From NCBI RefSeq assembly GCF_900115465.1, contig NZ_FOWN01000001.1, forward strand, positions 124,001 through 188,000: a stretch of DNA of 64,000 nt, read 5' to 3'. Every line of letters starts with the position of its first letter. The first letter of the stretch is position 1. The position numbers and the translations under genes are program-made. Source of the DNA: Halolactibacillus alkaliphilus (lineage in GTDB: Bacteria; Bacillota; Bacilli; Bacillales; Amphibacillaceae). Below are positions 26,387 to 36,700 of the stretch, piece by piece. The notes below the pieces were generated by a model. It ran no database searches. It was given only the letters and a program-made list of their open reading frames with translations, and was not told where the DNA came from.

Positions 26387-26488
26387 TTTAGAACAAATTT
26401 CACGGTTAAAGGTATTTCGGGTGGACATATGGCATTAAATCGGCTAAAGTCATCACGATAAAAGATAAAAAAGTACGTGAGTTGAAAA

Positions 26489-26527
26489 GAAAACAAGTGC
26501 CCGTGTTATAGTGGGCACTTGTTTTCT
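26489..26527. terminator. Bidirectional terminator
   Basis: AGAAAACAAGTGCCC pairs perfectly with GGGCACTTGTTTTCT around a nine-base loop. It separates the small membrane protein from the convergent ROK gene. Confidence 0.88.
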
Positions 26528-27427
26528 TTAGTGTAATTCACCTTCATTTTGTAAGTAACAATAAGCAGCACCAATCAAATTGGCGTGGTTTTTATGGTGG
26601 CAAATAGCTACTTTAGGTAGGGTTAATGTTTCTTCTACTTCTTGTTGTAGCTTGTTTAAATGTGTGTGCAGTTCCTCTAGCAATGTTGATCGTGTACTGA
26701 TTCCCCCGCCAATAAGAATCACCTCAGGGTTGTAAACGTACTGAATATTAAAGAGACCGAGACTAAGCATGGTGTAAAAGTGATGAATCGCCTCTTGGCA
26801 AACAAGGTCCCCCTGCTCAGCTTGTATAAAAACGTCTTCGCCTGTCCAATCATGGATCGACATCTGTTTTTGTTTTGCAACACGTCGAATAATTGACCCA
26901 GTGGAAGCGAGGCGACTAAAGACAGAAATGCCGTTATTCTCTGTATTAGGCAGTACCATATAACCGAAGTCACCTGCATGTTGGTTAGCACCTTTAAAAA
27001 GTTGTTTATTTTGGATCAATGCTCCCCCAATGCCGGTGCCAAGAATTAAGACAGCGGCGTGGGCAACATCTTTCGCTTTTCCTGTCCATACTTCAGCAAG
27101 CGCTGCACAATTGGCATCATTTTCAATAACAACAGGCAAGTGAAAGATAGTTTCAATCACCTGTTTAATATTATGTTGGTGCAAATAAGGTACGGCACTT
27201 TCCCCTCCAATGGTTCCGTCAGGTTGAGGAAGTCCGGGACTGCTGATTGCGATGCCCGTTAAAGAAGCGGCCCTAAACTGTCGGAACACGTCTTTAATAC
27301 ATGCAATAAAATCTTTGAAGTCCAGGGGTGTCGCTGTTTTATTCATGGCTGAGATTAAACCTGTCTGATCGACAAGGCCGTATTTTATCTGTGTACCCCC
27401 AATATCAATGGCTAAAATGTTAGTCAT
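26528..27427 (-). CDS. ROK family sugar kinase without the zinc motif
   Basis: This 299-residue kinase has the ATP-binding motif LAIDIGGTQIKYG and sugar-site segments ENDANCAALAE and ILGTGIGGALI. It lacks the CxCGxxGCxE zinc motif that the second ROK protein nearby has. In that respect it resembles some sugar-specific ROK kinases; a BglK-like beta-glucoside kinase would suit the coupled GH1 enzyme, but this is inference. Tandem ATG codons overlap the GH1 stop in ATGATGACTAA with no clear ribosome binding site, so translation is probably coupled. Confidence 0.8.
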   Translation of the reverse strand: MTNILAIDIGGTQIKYGLVDQTGLISAMNKTATPLDFKDFIACIKDVFRQFRAASLTGIAISSPGLPQPDGTIGGESAVPYLHQHNIKQVIETIFHLPVVIENDANCAALAEVWTGKAKDVAHAAVLILGTGIGGALIQNKQLFKGANQHAGDFGYMVLPNTENNGISVFSRLASTGSIIRRVAKQKQMSIHDWTGEDVFIQAEQGDLVCQEAIHHFYTMLSLGLFNIQYVYNPEVILIGGGISTRSTLLEELHTHLNKLQQEVEETLTLPKVAICHHKNHANLIGAAYCYLQNEGELH

Positions 27428-28811
27428 CATAGCTAAAACCATTTCTTTTTGCTACGTCACTATACCACAGGCCGCTTTTCTTAAGTGATCGTTCTTGTGT
27501 AGTTAAATCAAGTCGATAAAAACCATAACGATTTTTATAAGCGTTTAGCCAAGACCAGTTATCAATAAACGTCCAAGTGTGGAATCCAAAACAATTTGCC
27601 CCCTCGTCAATAGCTAAGTGTAGCCACTTTAAGTGCTCTTGATAAAACTCAATACGGTAGTCATCTTCAATCATACCCTCATCATTCATAAAGCGTTCTT
27701 CTGCTGATACACCCATGCCGTTTTCGGATACATACCAAGGAATATTATTATATTCGGCCTTAATGCGCATCGCAATATCATATAATCCGCGTTCATATAT
27801 CTCCCATCCGCGATAAGGATTCATTCGACGCTGGGGATCTTGATAGTAACTAAAAAACGATTCGGGTGTTAGTATTGTTTCATCTATCGGTTCGTCTCTA
27901 TGTTTAACTCGGCGCGGTTGATAATAATTTACTCCTAAAAAATCAACAGTATTAGCCTTAAGTAGTGCTTCATCCCCGTCGACTCTCTCAGGCAGCAGCT
28001 GATATTGGTCTAATAAGTCGATTAAGTCTTTCGGATAATAGCCGTAAACAGACGGATCGAGGAAACTACGATTATAAAACAAATCAGCAATGTGAGCAGC
28101 TTGCTGATCTTCTTTTCGCTCACTTCTAGGATAAGAAGGTGTCAAATTTAGAATGATCCCAATCTCACCGTCGGTATTTAGTTCTTTAAAAGCTTCGATC
28201 GCTTTAGCACTAGCAAGCATGGAATGATAAGCAACAGTAACAGCTCGCTTCATATCAACCACGGCAGGATAATGATACGTATTTAAATAGCCCATTTCTA
28301 CAGGCACAATCGGTTCATTAAATGTCGTAAAACGTTTCACCCGGTCACCAAATAGCTCAAAGGCTGTTTGGGCATAGTGACTAAACGCCTCTATAATGGA
28401 AGGGTTTTCCCATCCGCCTTTATTTTGTAAGTGCATCGGCATATCAAAATGAAACAGATTAATAATCGGTTCAATTCCTGCTAGTAACAAGTCATCAATT
28501 ACATCATTATAAAAATCAACAGCTTGTGGATTGATATTTTCCCCATCGGGCATTAGTCTTGACCAAGATAAAGACGTTCTAAACGAGTTAAAATTAAGCT
28601 TCCGCATTAATTGGATATCGTTGTGGTACTGTTGATAAAAATCAGATGTTACTGTAGGTCCAACGCCATCATGGAACTTATTGGGGCATTGCTTAAACCA
28701 AAAATCCCAAATGTTATCACTTTTTCCGTCATGAGCAATGGATCCTTCTGTTTGAGTTGCTGACGTTGCAGCACCCCATAAGAAGTTATCCGGAAAGCTA
28801 TATTGTGTCAT
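27420..28811 (-). CDS. GH1 beta-glycosidase, possibly 6-phospho-beta-glucosidase
   Basis: This 463-residue cytoplasmic TIM-barrel glycosidase has its acid/base glutamate in TFNEP and nucleophile in YVSENGMG. FLWGAATSATQTEG near the N terminus is the GH1 signature. The C-terminal RSLKKSGLWYSDV resembles the phosphate-binding S-K-Y region of 6-phospho enzymes, but FIDNWSWLNAYKNRYGF is not a clear match to either branch. No PTS gene is adjacent; two ROK kinases are. The ATG at 28811 has AGGAG eight bases upstream. Confidence 0.88.
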   Translation of the reverse strand: MTQYSFPDNFLWGAATSATQTEGSIAHDGKSDNIWDFWFKQCPNKFHDGVGPTVTSDFYQQYHNDIQLMRKLNFNSFRTSLSWSRLMPDGENINPQAVDFYNDVIDDLLLAGIEPIINLFHFDMPMHLQNKGGWENPSIIEAFSHYAQTAFELFGDRVKRFTTFNEPIVPVEMGYLNTYHYPAVVDMKRAVTVAYHSMLASAKAIEAFKELNTDGEIGIILNLTPSYPRSERKEDQQAAHIADLFYNRSFLDPSVYGYYPKDLIDLLDQYQLLPERVDGDEALLKANTVDFLGVNYYQPRRVKHRDEPIDETILTPESFFSYYQDPQRRMNPYRGWEIYERGLYDIAMRIKAEYNNIPWYVSENGMGVSAEERFMNDEGMIEDDYRIEFYQEHLKWLHLAIDEGANCFGFHTWTFIDNWSWLNAYKNRYGFYRLDLTTQERSLKKSGLWYSDVAKRNGFSYDD

Positions 28812-28865
28812 TTTCTTCACTCCTATGTTTTTTAGGTCAGCTGTTTGTTCTTTGCTAAAACGCGC

Positions 28866-29789
28866 TTATAAAAGTAATTTGTTGCTTAAGACAAGAGCAG
28901 CGGCTCCAATAACACCAGCATCTTGGTTTAATTCAGCTGGCACAATCGGCGTGTTGCGGTTAGCGGGATTGAGCGCATACTGGCTAACATAGTCTCGGAT
29001 AGGAAGGAATAAAGTGTCGCCAACATTTGATACCCCACCACCAATGATTATTTTATTAGGTTCAAAAGTATTAATTAATGTGACACAAGCAGCCCCTAAG
29101 GTTGTGAATACATTTGTTAAATAATCTGTGATTTGTGGGTGTCCTTCTTTATATAGAGAGAAAACGTCATGTGTTGAGAGCGATGTCCCTGTCAGTCGAC
29201 TCCCCTCTCTTGCGATGGCTGTTCCTGAGGCAATATGTTCTAGACAACCAGATTGCCCGCATACGCATTTACCAAAGCTAGGATCAAAGACCGTATGCCC
29301 GATATCGCCTGCATTCCCTTTAGATCCGGTTAAGAGTTGATTGTTAGAATAAATACCCGCGCCAATGCCGGTACTTATCGTCATATACACAAAATCACTT
29401 TCCTCACGACCAGCACCTAGCCATTTTTCTGCAAGTGCTGCAGCACTTGCATCATTTTCGAAGTAAATAGGTAAGTGGAAATGCTGTCTAAATAATTCAA
29501 CGACCGGAATATTTCGCCAAGTAGGAAGATTAGGTGGCGAAGTGATTTGCCCTGTTTTAGTATCAATGGGACCGGGTGCACCGATACCCACACCTAAAAG
29601 GTGTTCTTTTTTTGTGTTGTTTTCTGTCATTAATATGACAGTCTGTTGATAGATTTCTTTAATCATGGCTTCAGGTGAAAGTGACTGGTCTGTTGGGATT
29701 GTCTTTCTAGCTAAAAGTGTGCCGTTTATATTGAGTAAACCGATGGCTACTTTGGTTCCACCAATATCAATACCAATGAGTTTGTTCAT
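28866..29789 (-). CDS. glcK: ROK family glucokinase
   Basis: This 307-residue protein fits GlcK: ATP site LIGIDIGGTKVAIGLL, sugar site ENDASAAALAEKWLGAG, and zinc motif CVCGQSGCLEHIASG. It should phosphorylate glucose released by the GH1 enzyme encoded next to it. An AGGAGG site precedes the ATG. It is the first gene of the minus-strand trio, divergent from the mannoglycan importer. Another hexose such as mannose is possible given the neighbouring locus. Confidence 0.85.
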   Translation of the reverse strand: MNKLIGIDIGGTKVAIGLLNINGTLLARKTIPTDQSLSPEAMIKEIYQQTVILMTENNTKKEHLLGVGIGAPGPIDTKTGQITSPPNLPTWRNIPVVELFRQHFHLPIYFENDASAAALAEKWLGAGREESDFVYMTISTGIGAGIYSNNQLLTGSKGNAGDIGHTVFDPSFGKCVCGQSGCLEHIASGTAIAREGSRLTGTSLSTHDVFSLYKEGHPQITDYLTNVFTTLGAACVTLINTFEPNKIIIGGGVSNVGDTLFLPIRDYVSQYALNPANRNTPIVPAELNQDAGVIGAAALVLSNKLLL

Positions 29790-29938
29790 GTTCTTTTTGC
29801 CTCCTAAATTGAGCGAATTAACTTGCTTACCTTTACTCTATAAGTTAAGAATAACAGAGGCAATATGTAATAAATAGATTTTATTGTCTACTTGATTTTT
29901 ATTTTGTCTCGGTACACAATAAATAGTCAAAGCATGCG

Positions 29939-29953
29939 TTGTAAAGGCTTTCA
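29939..29953 (+). promoter_or_regulatory. Candidate cre site in the glcK/importer divergent region
   Basis: TTGTAAAGGCTTTCA has one mismatch to the cre consensus and is quasi-palindromic. It could act on either divergent operon. The 348-base gap also holds the promoter and cre candidate at 30067-30095. Confidence 0.45.
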
Positions 29954-30066
29954 ATTAATACATATTAAGAAATAAATACATACTTTTTTCAGGTTAAAAC
30001 CTTGGTAAATCAACGATTGTTCTTTACAAGACATATGGTGATTCACAAATAAATAAGTTCGACATA

Positions 30067-30095
30067 TTGAAACAATTATTGAATCCGCTTACATT
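30067..30095 (+). promoter_or_regulatory. Candidate promoter with overlapping cre, mannoglycan operon
   Basis: TTGAAA (30067-30072) and TACATT (30090-30095) are 17 bp apart. TTGAATCCGCTTACA (30079-30093), one mismatch from the cre consensus, overlaps the -10 box, where CcpA would block transcription. No operator for the AraC-type regulator could be identified by eye. Confidence 0.45.
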
Positions 30096-30137
30096 TGGTG
30101 TAGCAAAACAAGCCAAAAATAAGTAGGAGGTTTAATC

Positions 30138-31097
30138 ATGAAACAACAAGCGCCGCCTATATCCCATGTCCAGGATATACCACGTGTGAGAACAAAAAAG
30201 AAAAACAGAAAGATTATTCAAAATTGGCAGCTATACTTATTTATACTACCAACTGTGCTTTACTTCATTATCTTTAAGTACATACCGATGTACGGGATTC
30301 AAATTGCTTTTAAAGATTACGTTCCTTCATTAGGATTTGCAGGAAGCGAGTGGGTAGGTTTTGATCACTTTATCCGCTTTTTCAACTCTTATTACTTTTG
30401 GGATTTAATTAAAAACACTTTAGGTATTAGTGTGTATGAATTGGCCGTTGGTTTTCCGTTACCGATTATCTTGGCCTTATTATTAAATGAGGTTAAAGAC
30501 AGCGCATACAAACGAACGGTGCAAACCGTGACATACGCACCACACTTTATTTCTGTTGTTGTTATAGCCGGGATGATTATTGCCTTTTTATCACCGACAA
30601 CAGGTATCATTAACAGTTTCATTCAATTATTAGGATTTGAGCCTATTCCATTTATGAGTGATCCGAAGTGGTTTAAAACCGTCTATGTCTTCTCTGGTGT
30701 TTGGCAGAGTACAGGGTGGGGTACGATCATTTACTTATCTGCCCTTTCAGGGGTTGACCCGCAACAACACGAAGCGGCCATTATTGATGGAGCGACACGC
30801 TTACAACGGATATTATATATCAATATTCCGACCATCATACCGACGATGACCATTCTTTTAATTATGAATCTCGGGAATATTATGGCGATGGGCTTTGAAA
30901 AGATTTTACTCCTTCAAAATCCGCTCAATAAATCTGCTTCAAATGTTATCGCAACCTTTGTGTATGAGGCAGGTCTATTAGATGCACAGTACAGCTTCGC
31001 CGCCGCGATTGGTTTATTTAATGCCGTAATCAATGCGATTCTACTGATTACAGTCAACCATATTGCGAAGAAAACGAGTGAGACAAGTTTATGGTAA
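30138..31097 (+). CDS. Oligosaccharide ABC permease, LplB type
   Basis: This 319-residue inner-membrane permease has six predicted helices after a basic N-terminal tail. The ATPase-contact EAA loop is EAAIIDGATRLQRILYINIP. KYIPMYGIQIAFKDY near the N terminus is typical of the LplB/YtcP group, which imports complex oligosaccharides in Bacilli. TAGGAGG precedes the ATG. With the next permease and the lipoprotein it forms an importer whose ATPase (MsmX-like) must be encoded elsewhere, as is usual. Confidence 0.9.
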   Translation: MKQQAPPISHVQDIPRVRTKKKNRKIIQNWQLYLFILPTVLYFIIFKYIPMYGIQIAFKDYVPSLGFAGSEWVGFDHFIRFFNSYYFWDLIKNTLGISVYELAVGFPLPIILALLLNEVKDSAYKRTVQTVTYAPHFISVVVIAGMIIAFLSPTTGIINSFIQLLGFEPIPFMSDPKWFKTVYVFSGVWQSTGWGTIIYLSALSGVDPQQHEAAIIDGATRLQRILYINIPTIIPTMTILLIMNLGNIMAMGFEKILLLQNPLNKSASNVIATFVYEAGLLDAQYSFAAAIGLFNAVINAILLITVNHIAKKTSETSLW

Positions 31098-31109
31098 GGA
31101 GGGATTGTT

Positions 31110-32018
31110 TTGGATCTTAATAAAATTAATGAGACAAAAGCAGATAAAGTATTTATGGGTTTTGTCTATGTCGCTTTGACCTTTGCATTATTGATTGTTT
31201 TATATCCTTTGATTTATATCATCAGTGCATCGATCAGTGACCCAGCTGCGGTAAACTCAGGTGAAATGTGGCTTTGGCCAAAAGATATTACATTTGAAGG
31301 ATACAGGATTATTTTACAAAACGACGCCATTTGGCGTGGCTATATGATGACGATCTTTTATACCGTCTTTGGTACGTTTATTAACTTGATTTTTACGTTA
31401 CCGACAGCGTACGCCTTATCTAGAAAAGACTTTTATGGCCGAAGATTTTTCACATTAATGTTTGTATTAACGATGTTTATTGATGGTGGGTTAATTCCAA
31501 CGTATCTGGTCGTTAGGAACTTAGGACTGATTGATACGGTTTGGGCGATGGTGTTACCGAACGCCGTTGCGTTATGGAACATTATTATTACTCGTGTGTT
31601 CTTCCAATCAACGATTCCAAGAGGATTAGAAGAAGCGGCAACGATTGATGGCGCATCAAACTTTAAGCTGTTCGTCAAAATTATTATTCCATTATCCGCA
31701 CCAATCATTGCCGTTATGGCGCTATTTTATGGTGTTGGTCACTGGAATAGCTACTTTAACGCACTTATTTATTTAGCTGACCGCAGTCTCTATCCATTGC
31801 AGTTAGTGCTTAGAGAAATTTTAGTGCTTCAAGAAATGTCATCAAATAGTGTCAGTATGACCGGAGGAATGGCTGAGTTTATTCATAGTCAGCAACAGTT
31901 GGCGGCGATTATTAAATATGGGGTCATGATTGTGTCGACCTTACCTATCATTGTTGTTTATCCATTCCTACAAAAATACTTTGTTAAAGGTGTCATGATT
32001 GGTTCTATTAAAGAATAA
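31110..32018 (+). CDS. Oligosaccharide ABC permease, LplC/YtcP type
   Basis: This 302-residue permease has six helices and the EAA loop EAATIDGASNFKLFVKIIIP. DGGLIPTYLVVRNLGL and the final YFVKGVMIGSIKE are characteristic of LplC/YtcP. The start is TTG at 31110, supported by AAGGAGGG six bases upstream. It lies 12 bases after its partner permease. Confidence 0.9.
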   Translation: MDLNKINETKADKVFMGFVYVALTFALLIVLYPLIYIISASISDPAAVNSGEMWLWPKDITFEGYRIILQNDAIWRGYMMTIFYTVFGTFINLIFTLPTAYALSRKDFYGRRFFTLMFVLTMFIDGGLIPTYLVVRNLGLIDTVWAMVLPNAVALWNIIITRVFFQSTIPRGLEEAATIDGASNFKLFVKIIIPLSAPIIAVMALFYGVGHWNSYFNALIYLADRSLYPLQLVLREILVLQEMSSNSVSMTGGMAEFIHSQQQLAAIIKYGVMIVSTLPIIVVYPFLQKYFVKGVMIGSIKE

Positions 32019-32113
32019 TTTTGACAGCTATTAAAGGGGGTGGGGCACGAACGCGTAACGGTAGTATCATAAGGTAAACATAATGATTATCTAAAAATAG
32101 GAGGGTTTAAATT

Positions 32114-33718
32114 ATGAAGAAATTATTACTTAGCTTTTCAATGGTATTAGTACTATTAAGCGTTCTTGTCGCATGTGGCGATGATACGTCTGATGTGAAT
32201 GGTACAAGTGAAGAAACAAACGGAGAAGTCGCTGTTCATAAAGAAGGGTTCCCGATTGTGGACGAGGAAATTAAATTATCATTAATGGCACCAGGTGTTG
32301 GGATTGAAGATTGGAAAAACATGGTCACTTTAAAGCGATATAGCGAGATGACAAATATGACATTTGAATATATCACACCACCAGTAAGTGATTTCCAAAC
32401 ACGTCTAAACTTAGCTTTCGCTAGCCAAGATTTACCAGATATTATTTTAGGGGCAGGTACAGGTAATTTAACACCCGGTATGGAAGTGGATTACGGCCGT
32501 CAAGGTGTGTTATTACCACTCAACGATTTAATTGATGAGTATGCGCCGAACTTAAAAGCTTTAATGGATGAGAACCCAGAGATTGCACGTTCGGTTACAA
32601 CGCCGGATGGTAACATTTATTCCTTGCCATTTATTAATAACCACCCAACGGCTGTGTGGGCACGTGGGCCATTATGGTACCGCGGTGAGTGGTTAGAAAA
32701 CTTAGGAGTAGAAGAATTACCTAAGACAGTAGATGAATTTTATGACCTATTGGTTCGTTTTAGAGATGAAGACCCTAATAACTCAGGTCAAGATGACACC
32801 ATTCCTTTGACAGACGTTCAAATGAACAGTAGCCGCGCATGGCTAATGGCTGCTTTTGGTATGAAAGAGTGGGGCATTGAAGAGCATGACGGTGAGGTAC
32901 GTTACGCACCGATGACTGACAACTATAAAGCATACTTAGAATTTATGAATAAACTTTATGACGAAAAATTATTAGACCCAGAAACATTCTCTCAAGCAGA
33001 TGAACAGAAAAAAGCAAAAGGTCAAGAAAATCGTATCGGTTTATTCCCAGATTGGTTCTCATTCTTTACAACAGGACAACCTGAGGAAGAAGCAGTTAAA
33101 GACCCAATGTTCTTCCCGCTTACAAGTGAATGGTCACAAGACCGTGTTGTGCCGGCAAATCCAGGTATGGTAAGAGGAACATTCTCATTAACGAAATACA
33201 ATGAACACCCAGAAGCATCGATGCGCTGGATTGATTATTGGTATTCAACAGAGGGCCGTGACTTCTTTGACAAAGGACCAGAAGGGTATCTATGGGAAGC
33301 GAATGAAGATGGTACACGTAACCCACTACCAGCACCAGAAGGATTTGAATCGCCAGAAGAGTATCGTGCGACTTTAACACCGACTTACGGTATTACACCA
33401 CCTATGCTTGGTGACTTAGTCGAAGGTGAACCACGTTCTGATTTTGATTTGTTTATTCAAGCAGAAACAGAAGAGAAAATCACGCCATTTTCTGAAACAC
33501 CGTTCCCACTTGTATACTTAACAGATGATGAACAACGAACAGTGAATACGATTCAACAAGATTTAAGTTCATACATCGAGCAAATGGAAGCGCGCTTTAT
33601 TACAGGGGTAGAGCCTTTATCTAATTGGGATGACTATGTGTCAACAATTAAGAGCATGAATGTAGAAGAGTATATCAATATTCACCAAGAAGCCTATGAT
33701 CGCTGGGCTCAAAATTAA
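32114..33718 (+). CDS. Oligosaccharide-binding lipoprotein, LplA type
   Basis: This 534-residue extracellular solute-binding protein has a signal peptide and lipobox (LLSVLVACGDD). The body fits the large LplA-type binding proteins that work with LplB/LplC. A strong AGGAGGG site precedes the ATG. Given the glycosidases downstream, its ligand is probably a mannose-containing oligosaccharide, perhaps derived from N-glycans (inference). A hairpin follows the gene and may keep its transcript more abundant than the rest. Confidence 0.9.
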   Translation: MKKLLLSFSMVLVLLSVLVACGDDTSDVNGTSEETNGEVAVHKEGFPIVDEEIKLSLMAPGVGIEDWKNMVTLKRYSEMTNMTFEYITPPVSDFQTRLNLAFASQDLPDIILGAGTGNLTPGMEVDYGRQGVLLPLNDLIDEYAPNLKALMDENPEIARSVTTPDGNIYSLPFINNHPTAVWARGPLWYRGEWLENLGVEELPKTVDEFYDLLVRFRDEDPNNSGQDDTIPLTDVQMNSSRAWLMAAFGMKEWGIEEHDGEVRYAPMTDNYKAYLEFMNKLYDEKLLDPETFSQADEQKKAKGQENRIGLFPDWFSFFTTGQPEEEAVKDPMFFPLTSEWSQDRVVPANPGMVRGTFSLTKYNEHPEASMRWIDYWYSTEGRDFFDKGPEGYLWEANEDGTRNPLPAPEGFESPEEYRATLTPTYGITPPMLGDLVEGEPRSDFDLFIQAETEEKITPFSETPFPLVYLTDDEQRTVNTIQQDLSSYIEQMEARFITGVEPLSNWDDYVSTIKSMNVEEYINIHQEAYDRWAQN

Positions 33719-33735
33719 GCGGTAACATGAAGCTA

Positions 33736-33770
33736 AAAGGCTCGGTTATTTCTTGCCGAGCCTTTACTTT
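33736..33770 (+). terminator. Leaky terminator after the binding protein
   Basis: AAAGGCTCGG pairs perfectly with CCGAGCCTTT around a ten-base loop, followed by ACTTTT. Genes continue 20 bases downstream, so it is likely an attenuator or 3'-end stabiliser of the binding-protein transcript. Confidence 0.7.
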
Positions 33771-33790
33771 TAAGTAGAGGAGGAAGACAG

Positions 33791-36700
33791 TTGTTTTTTA
33801 CGATTGATAAGTTAAATAGTCGCATACAAGAATTAAGTCAGTACCGCTACAGGAATACAACACCTATTAGCGAATGGAGGTTCACAATCGATCACGCTGC
33901 TGCTGTTGGCGAGTATCCGATAGGTGAACAATCACATACAACATCAATCACTATTGGAGACCATTGGAAGGGCCGTGATTGTTACGCGTGGTTATCACAA
34001 AGTGTGACTGTACCTGCTGAATGGAAAAACCAACGTGTCATCGGGTTATTTGATTTTGGTCAAACAGGCGGAGGAAATAACTCCGGATTTGAGGCATTAC
34101 TTTATGTTAACGATGAGCCTTATCAAGGTGTTGATTCCAACCATAAAGAGGTACTATTTAACGAAGTTGCTGGTGATGTGTTGAAACTAGATTTTCGTTT
34201 ATGGAGTGGGTTAGAAGGTGGCGGTGAACCACGTGAACAAGAATATAAATTGCAACGTGCTGCTATTGCTTGCCTTGATCCGAAGGTTGATCAATTCTAT
34301 TTTGATGCTTGGACAGCACTTGAAACAATCAAGACACTTGATGCGAGTGATACTGTTCGCCATCAGCTTACAAAAGCCTTGAACAAGGCTGTTAAAGAAA
34401 TCAATTGGTTAAATAAAGGGTCAGATGATTTTTATCAGTCAGTATATTTAGCTCAAGAACACTTCGAAAAAGAGCTTCAAGACATCGGGAAACAGAGTGA
34501 TATTACGTATCACAGTGTTGGACACACCCATATTGACGTGGCATGGCTCTGGCAGTTAAAGCATACGCGTGAAAAATCAGCACGTTCATTCTCCACTGTA
34601 TTAAAGTTGATGGAAGATTATCCAGAGTACTTATTTATGCAGAGTCAGCCACAGCTCTATGAATATATGAAGGAAGATTATCCGGACATCTATCAAAAAA
34701 TGAAGCAACGGATCGCTGATGGGCGCTGGGAAGCGGACGGTGGTATGTGGCTAGAAGCCGATTGTAACATTCCATCTGGCGAATCACTTGTGCGTCAGTT
34801 CTTAATTGGGAAGCGGTTTTTAAAGGAAGAATTCGGAAAAGAAAGCACCTATTTATGGTTACCGGATGTGTTTGGCTATAGTTGGGCGTTACCGCAAATA
34901 CTTAAAAAGTCAGGTATTGATACGTTTATGACAACAAAAATCAGTTGGAGTCAATATAACAGGATGCCACACGACACATTTAATTGGCGTGGGATTGATG
35001 GCAGTGAAGTGTTAACGCACTTCATTACAACGATTGAACCTTGGCCAGAATCACGGTACTACACGTACAACGGCTATATGGAGCCAAAAATACTCCAAGA
35101 TTCTTGGAAGGAATATCAAGATAAAGAACTTAATACAGATCTACTTCTATCATACGGTTATGGTGATGGTGGTGGCGGTGTAAACCGTGACATGCTGGAA
35201 ATTCAGCGAAGTATGGATAAAATGCCAGGCTTACCGAATATTAAGCCAGCTAAAGCAAAAGACTTTTTTGACCGACTGCAGAAAACAGTTAGCGAAACCG
35301 ATCACTATGTTCATACGTGGGATGGAGAATTATATTTAGAATTCCACCGCGGGACGTATACATCGCAGGCCTATATGAAAAAGATGAATAGAAAGCTTGA
35401 GTTATTATATCGAGATACAGAGTGGCTTAATGCTTGGGAAGCGGTTGAATCAAAACAGTTTGATCAATACCCGGCGGCGGATTTGACGGTGGGATGGAAA
35501 ACGATTCTACGCAATCAGTTTCATGATATTATTCCAGGTTCATCGATTAAAGAAGTTTATGAAGACGCCAAATTAGAGTATGAACAAGCAGAGGCTCTTG
35601 CTAAAACAGCTGCTGAAGGTGTATTGAGTAAGAGACAATTGAGCGAAACAGGCGTTTATACAATCTATAATAGCGCAACAACAAATCGAGATGAAGTCAT
35701 TGAGTGTACAGATAGCTTGGCCCAAACGGGTACTTGGACAGACAGTGACCATCAGCCATTAGAAGCCGTTAAGCAAGATGATACGTGGCTCGTTTATGTG
35801 CGAGATATTCCAGCTTTAGGTACCAAAGTTATCCGCTTTAATCCAGCAAATGAAAGTAAACCAGCGCACGAAGAAGTCACGTTTAAAATGGAAGGGCACA
35901 CGCTAAGTACACCGTTTTATGATATCGAGTGGAATGCACAGGGGCACTTAACTAAGCTCTTTGATAAACGCGCCGAAAAACCGGTACTAAAACCTAACGA
36001 AAACGGTAATGTGTTACATGTTTTTGAAGATAAGCCACTGATGTTTGATGCGTGGGATATCGATATTTTTTATCAAGAAAAATATGAGACGGTCAGTGAT
36101 TTACAAGATGTGCGCTTAGTTGAATTAACGCCTTTACGTGCTAAAGTGATGTTCACATGGCACTATAATCAGTCAGTCATTAAACAAACGATGGTGGTAT
36201 ATCGAGATACAGCACGCATTGATTATGAAACAGACGTCGATTGGAAAGAACGTCAACGCTTACTTAAAGTAGCCTTCCCTGTCAATGTACGTCAAACAGA
36301 AGCAACATATGATATTCAATTTGGTAACGTGAAGCGTCCGACACACTGGAATACGAGTTGGGATTGGGCTAGATTTGAAACAGTTGGCCATCAGTGGGCC
36401 GACCTTTCTGATGCGGGTTACGGCGTCAGCTTACTCAATGATTCAAAGTATGGCTATGACATTAAAGACCATGTGATGCGTCTCTCTCTATTAAAAGGTG
36501 CAACATTCCCAGACCCGGATTGTGACATTGGCACGCATCAATTTGTTTATAGCCTCTACCCACACGTAGGTGATTGGCGCGAGGCAGAAACAGCTGCTGA
36601 AGCATGGTCACTGAATAATCCACTGGCATTGACACCAGGTCAGGTAACTTTCACTCAAGACCAACTATTCACGTGTGAAGCGGAACATATTATGATCGAT

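Noticed and set aside
32019-32113. TTGACA in the gap before the binding-protein gene as an internal promoter
   Set aside because: No acceptable -10 box lies 16-18 bases downstream.
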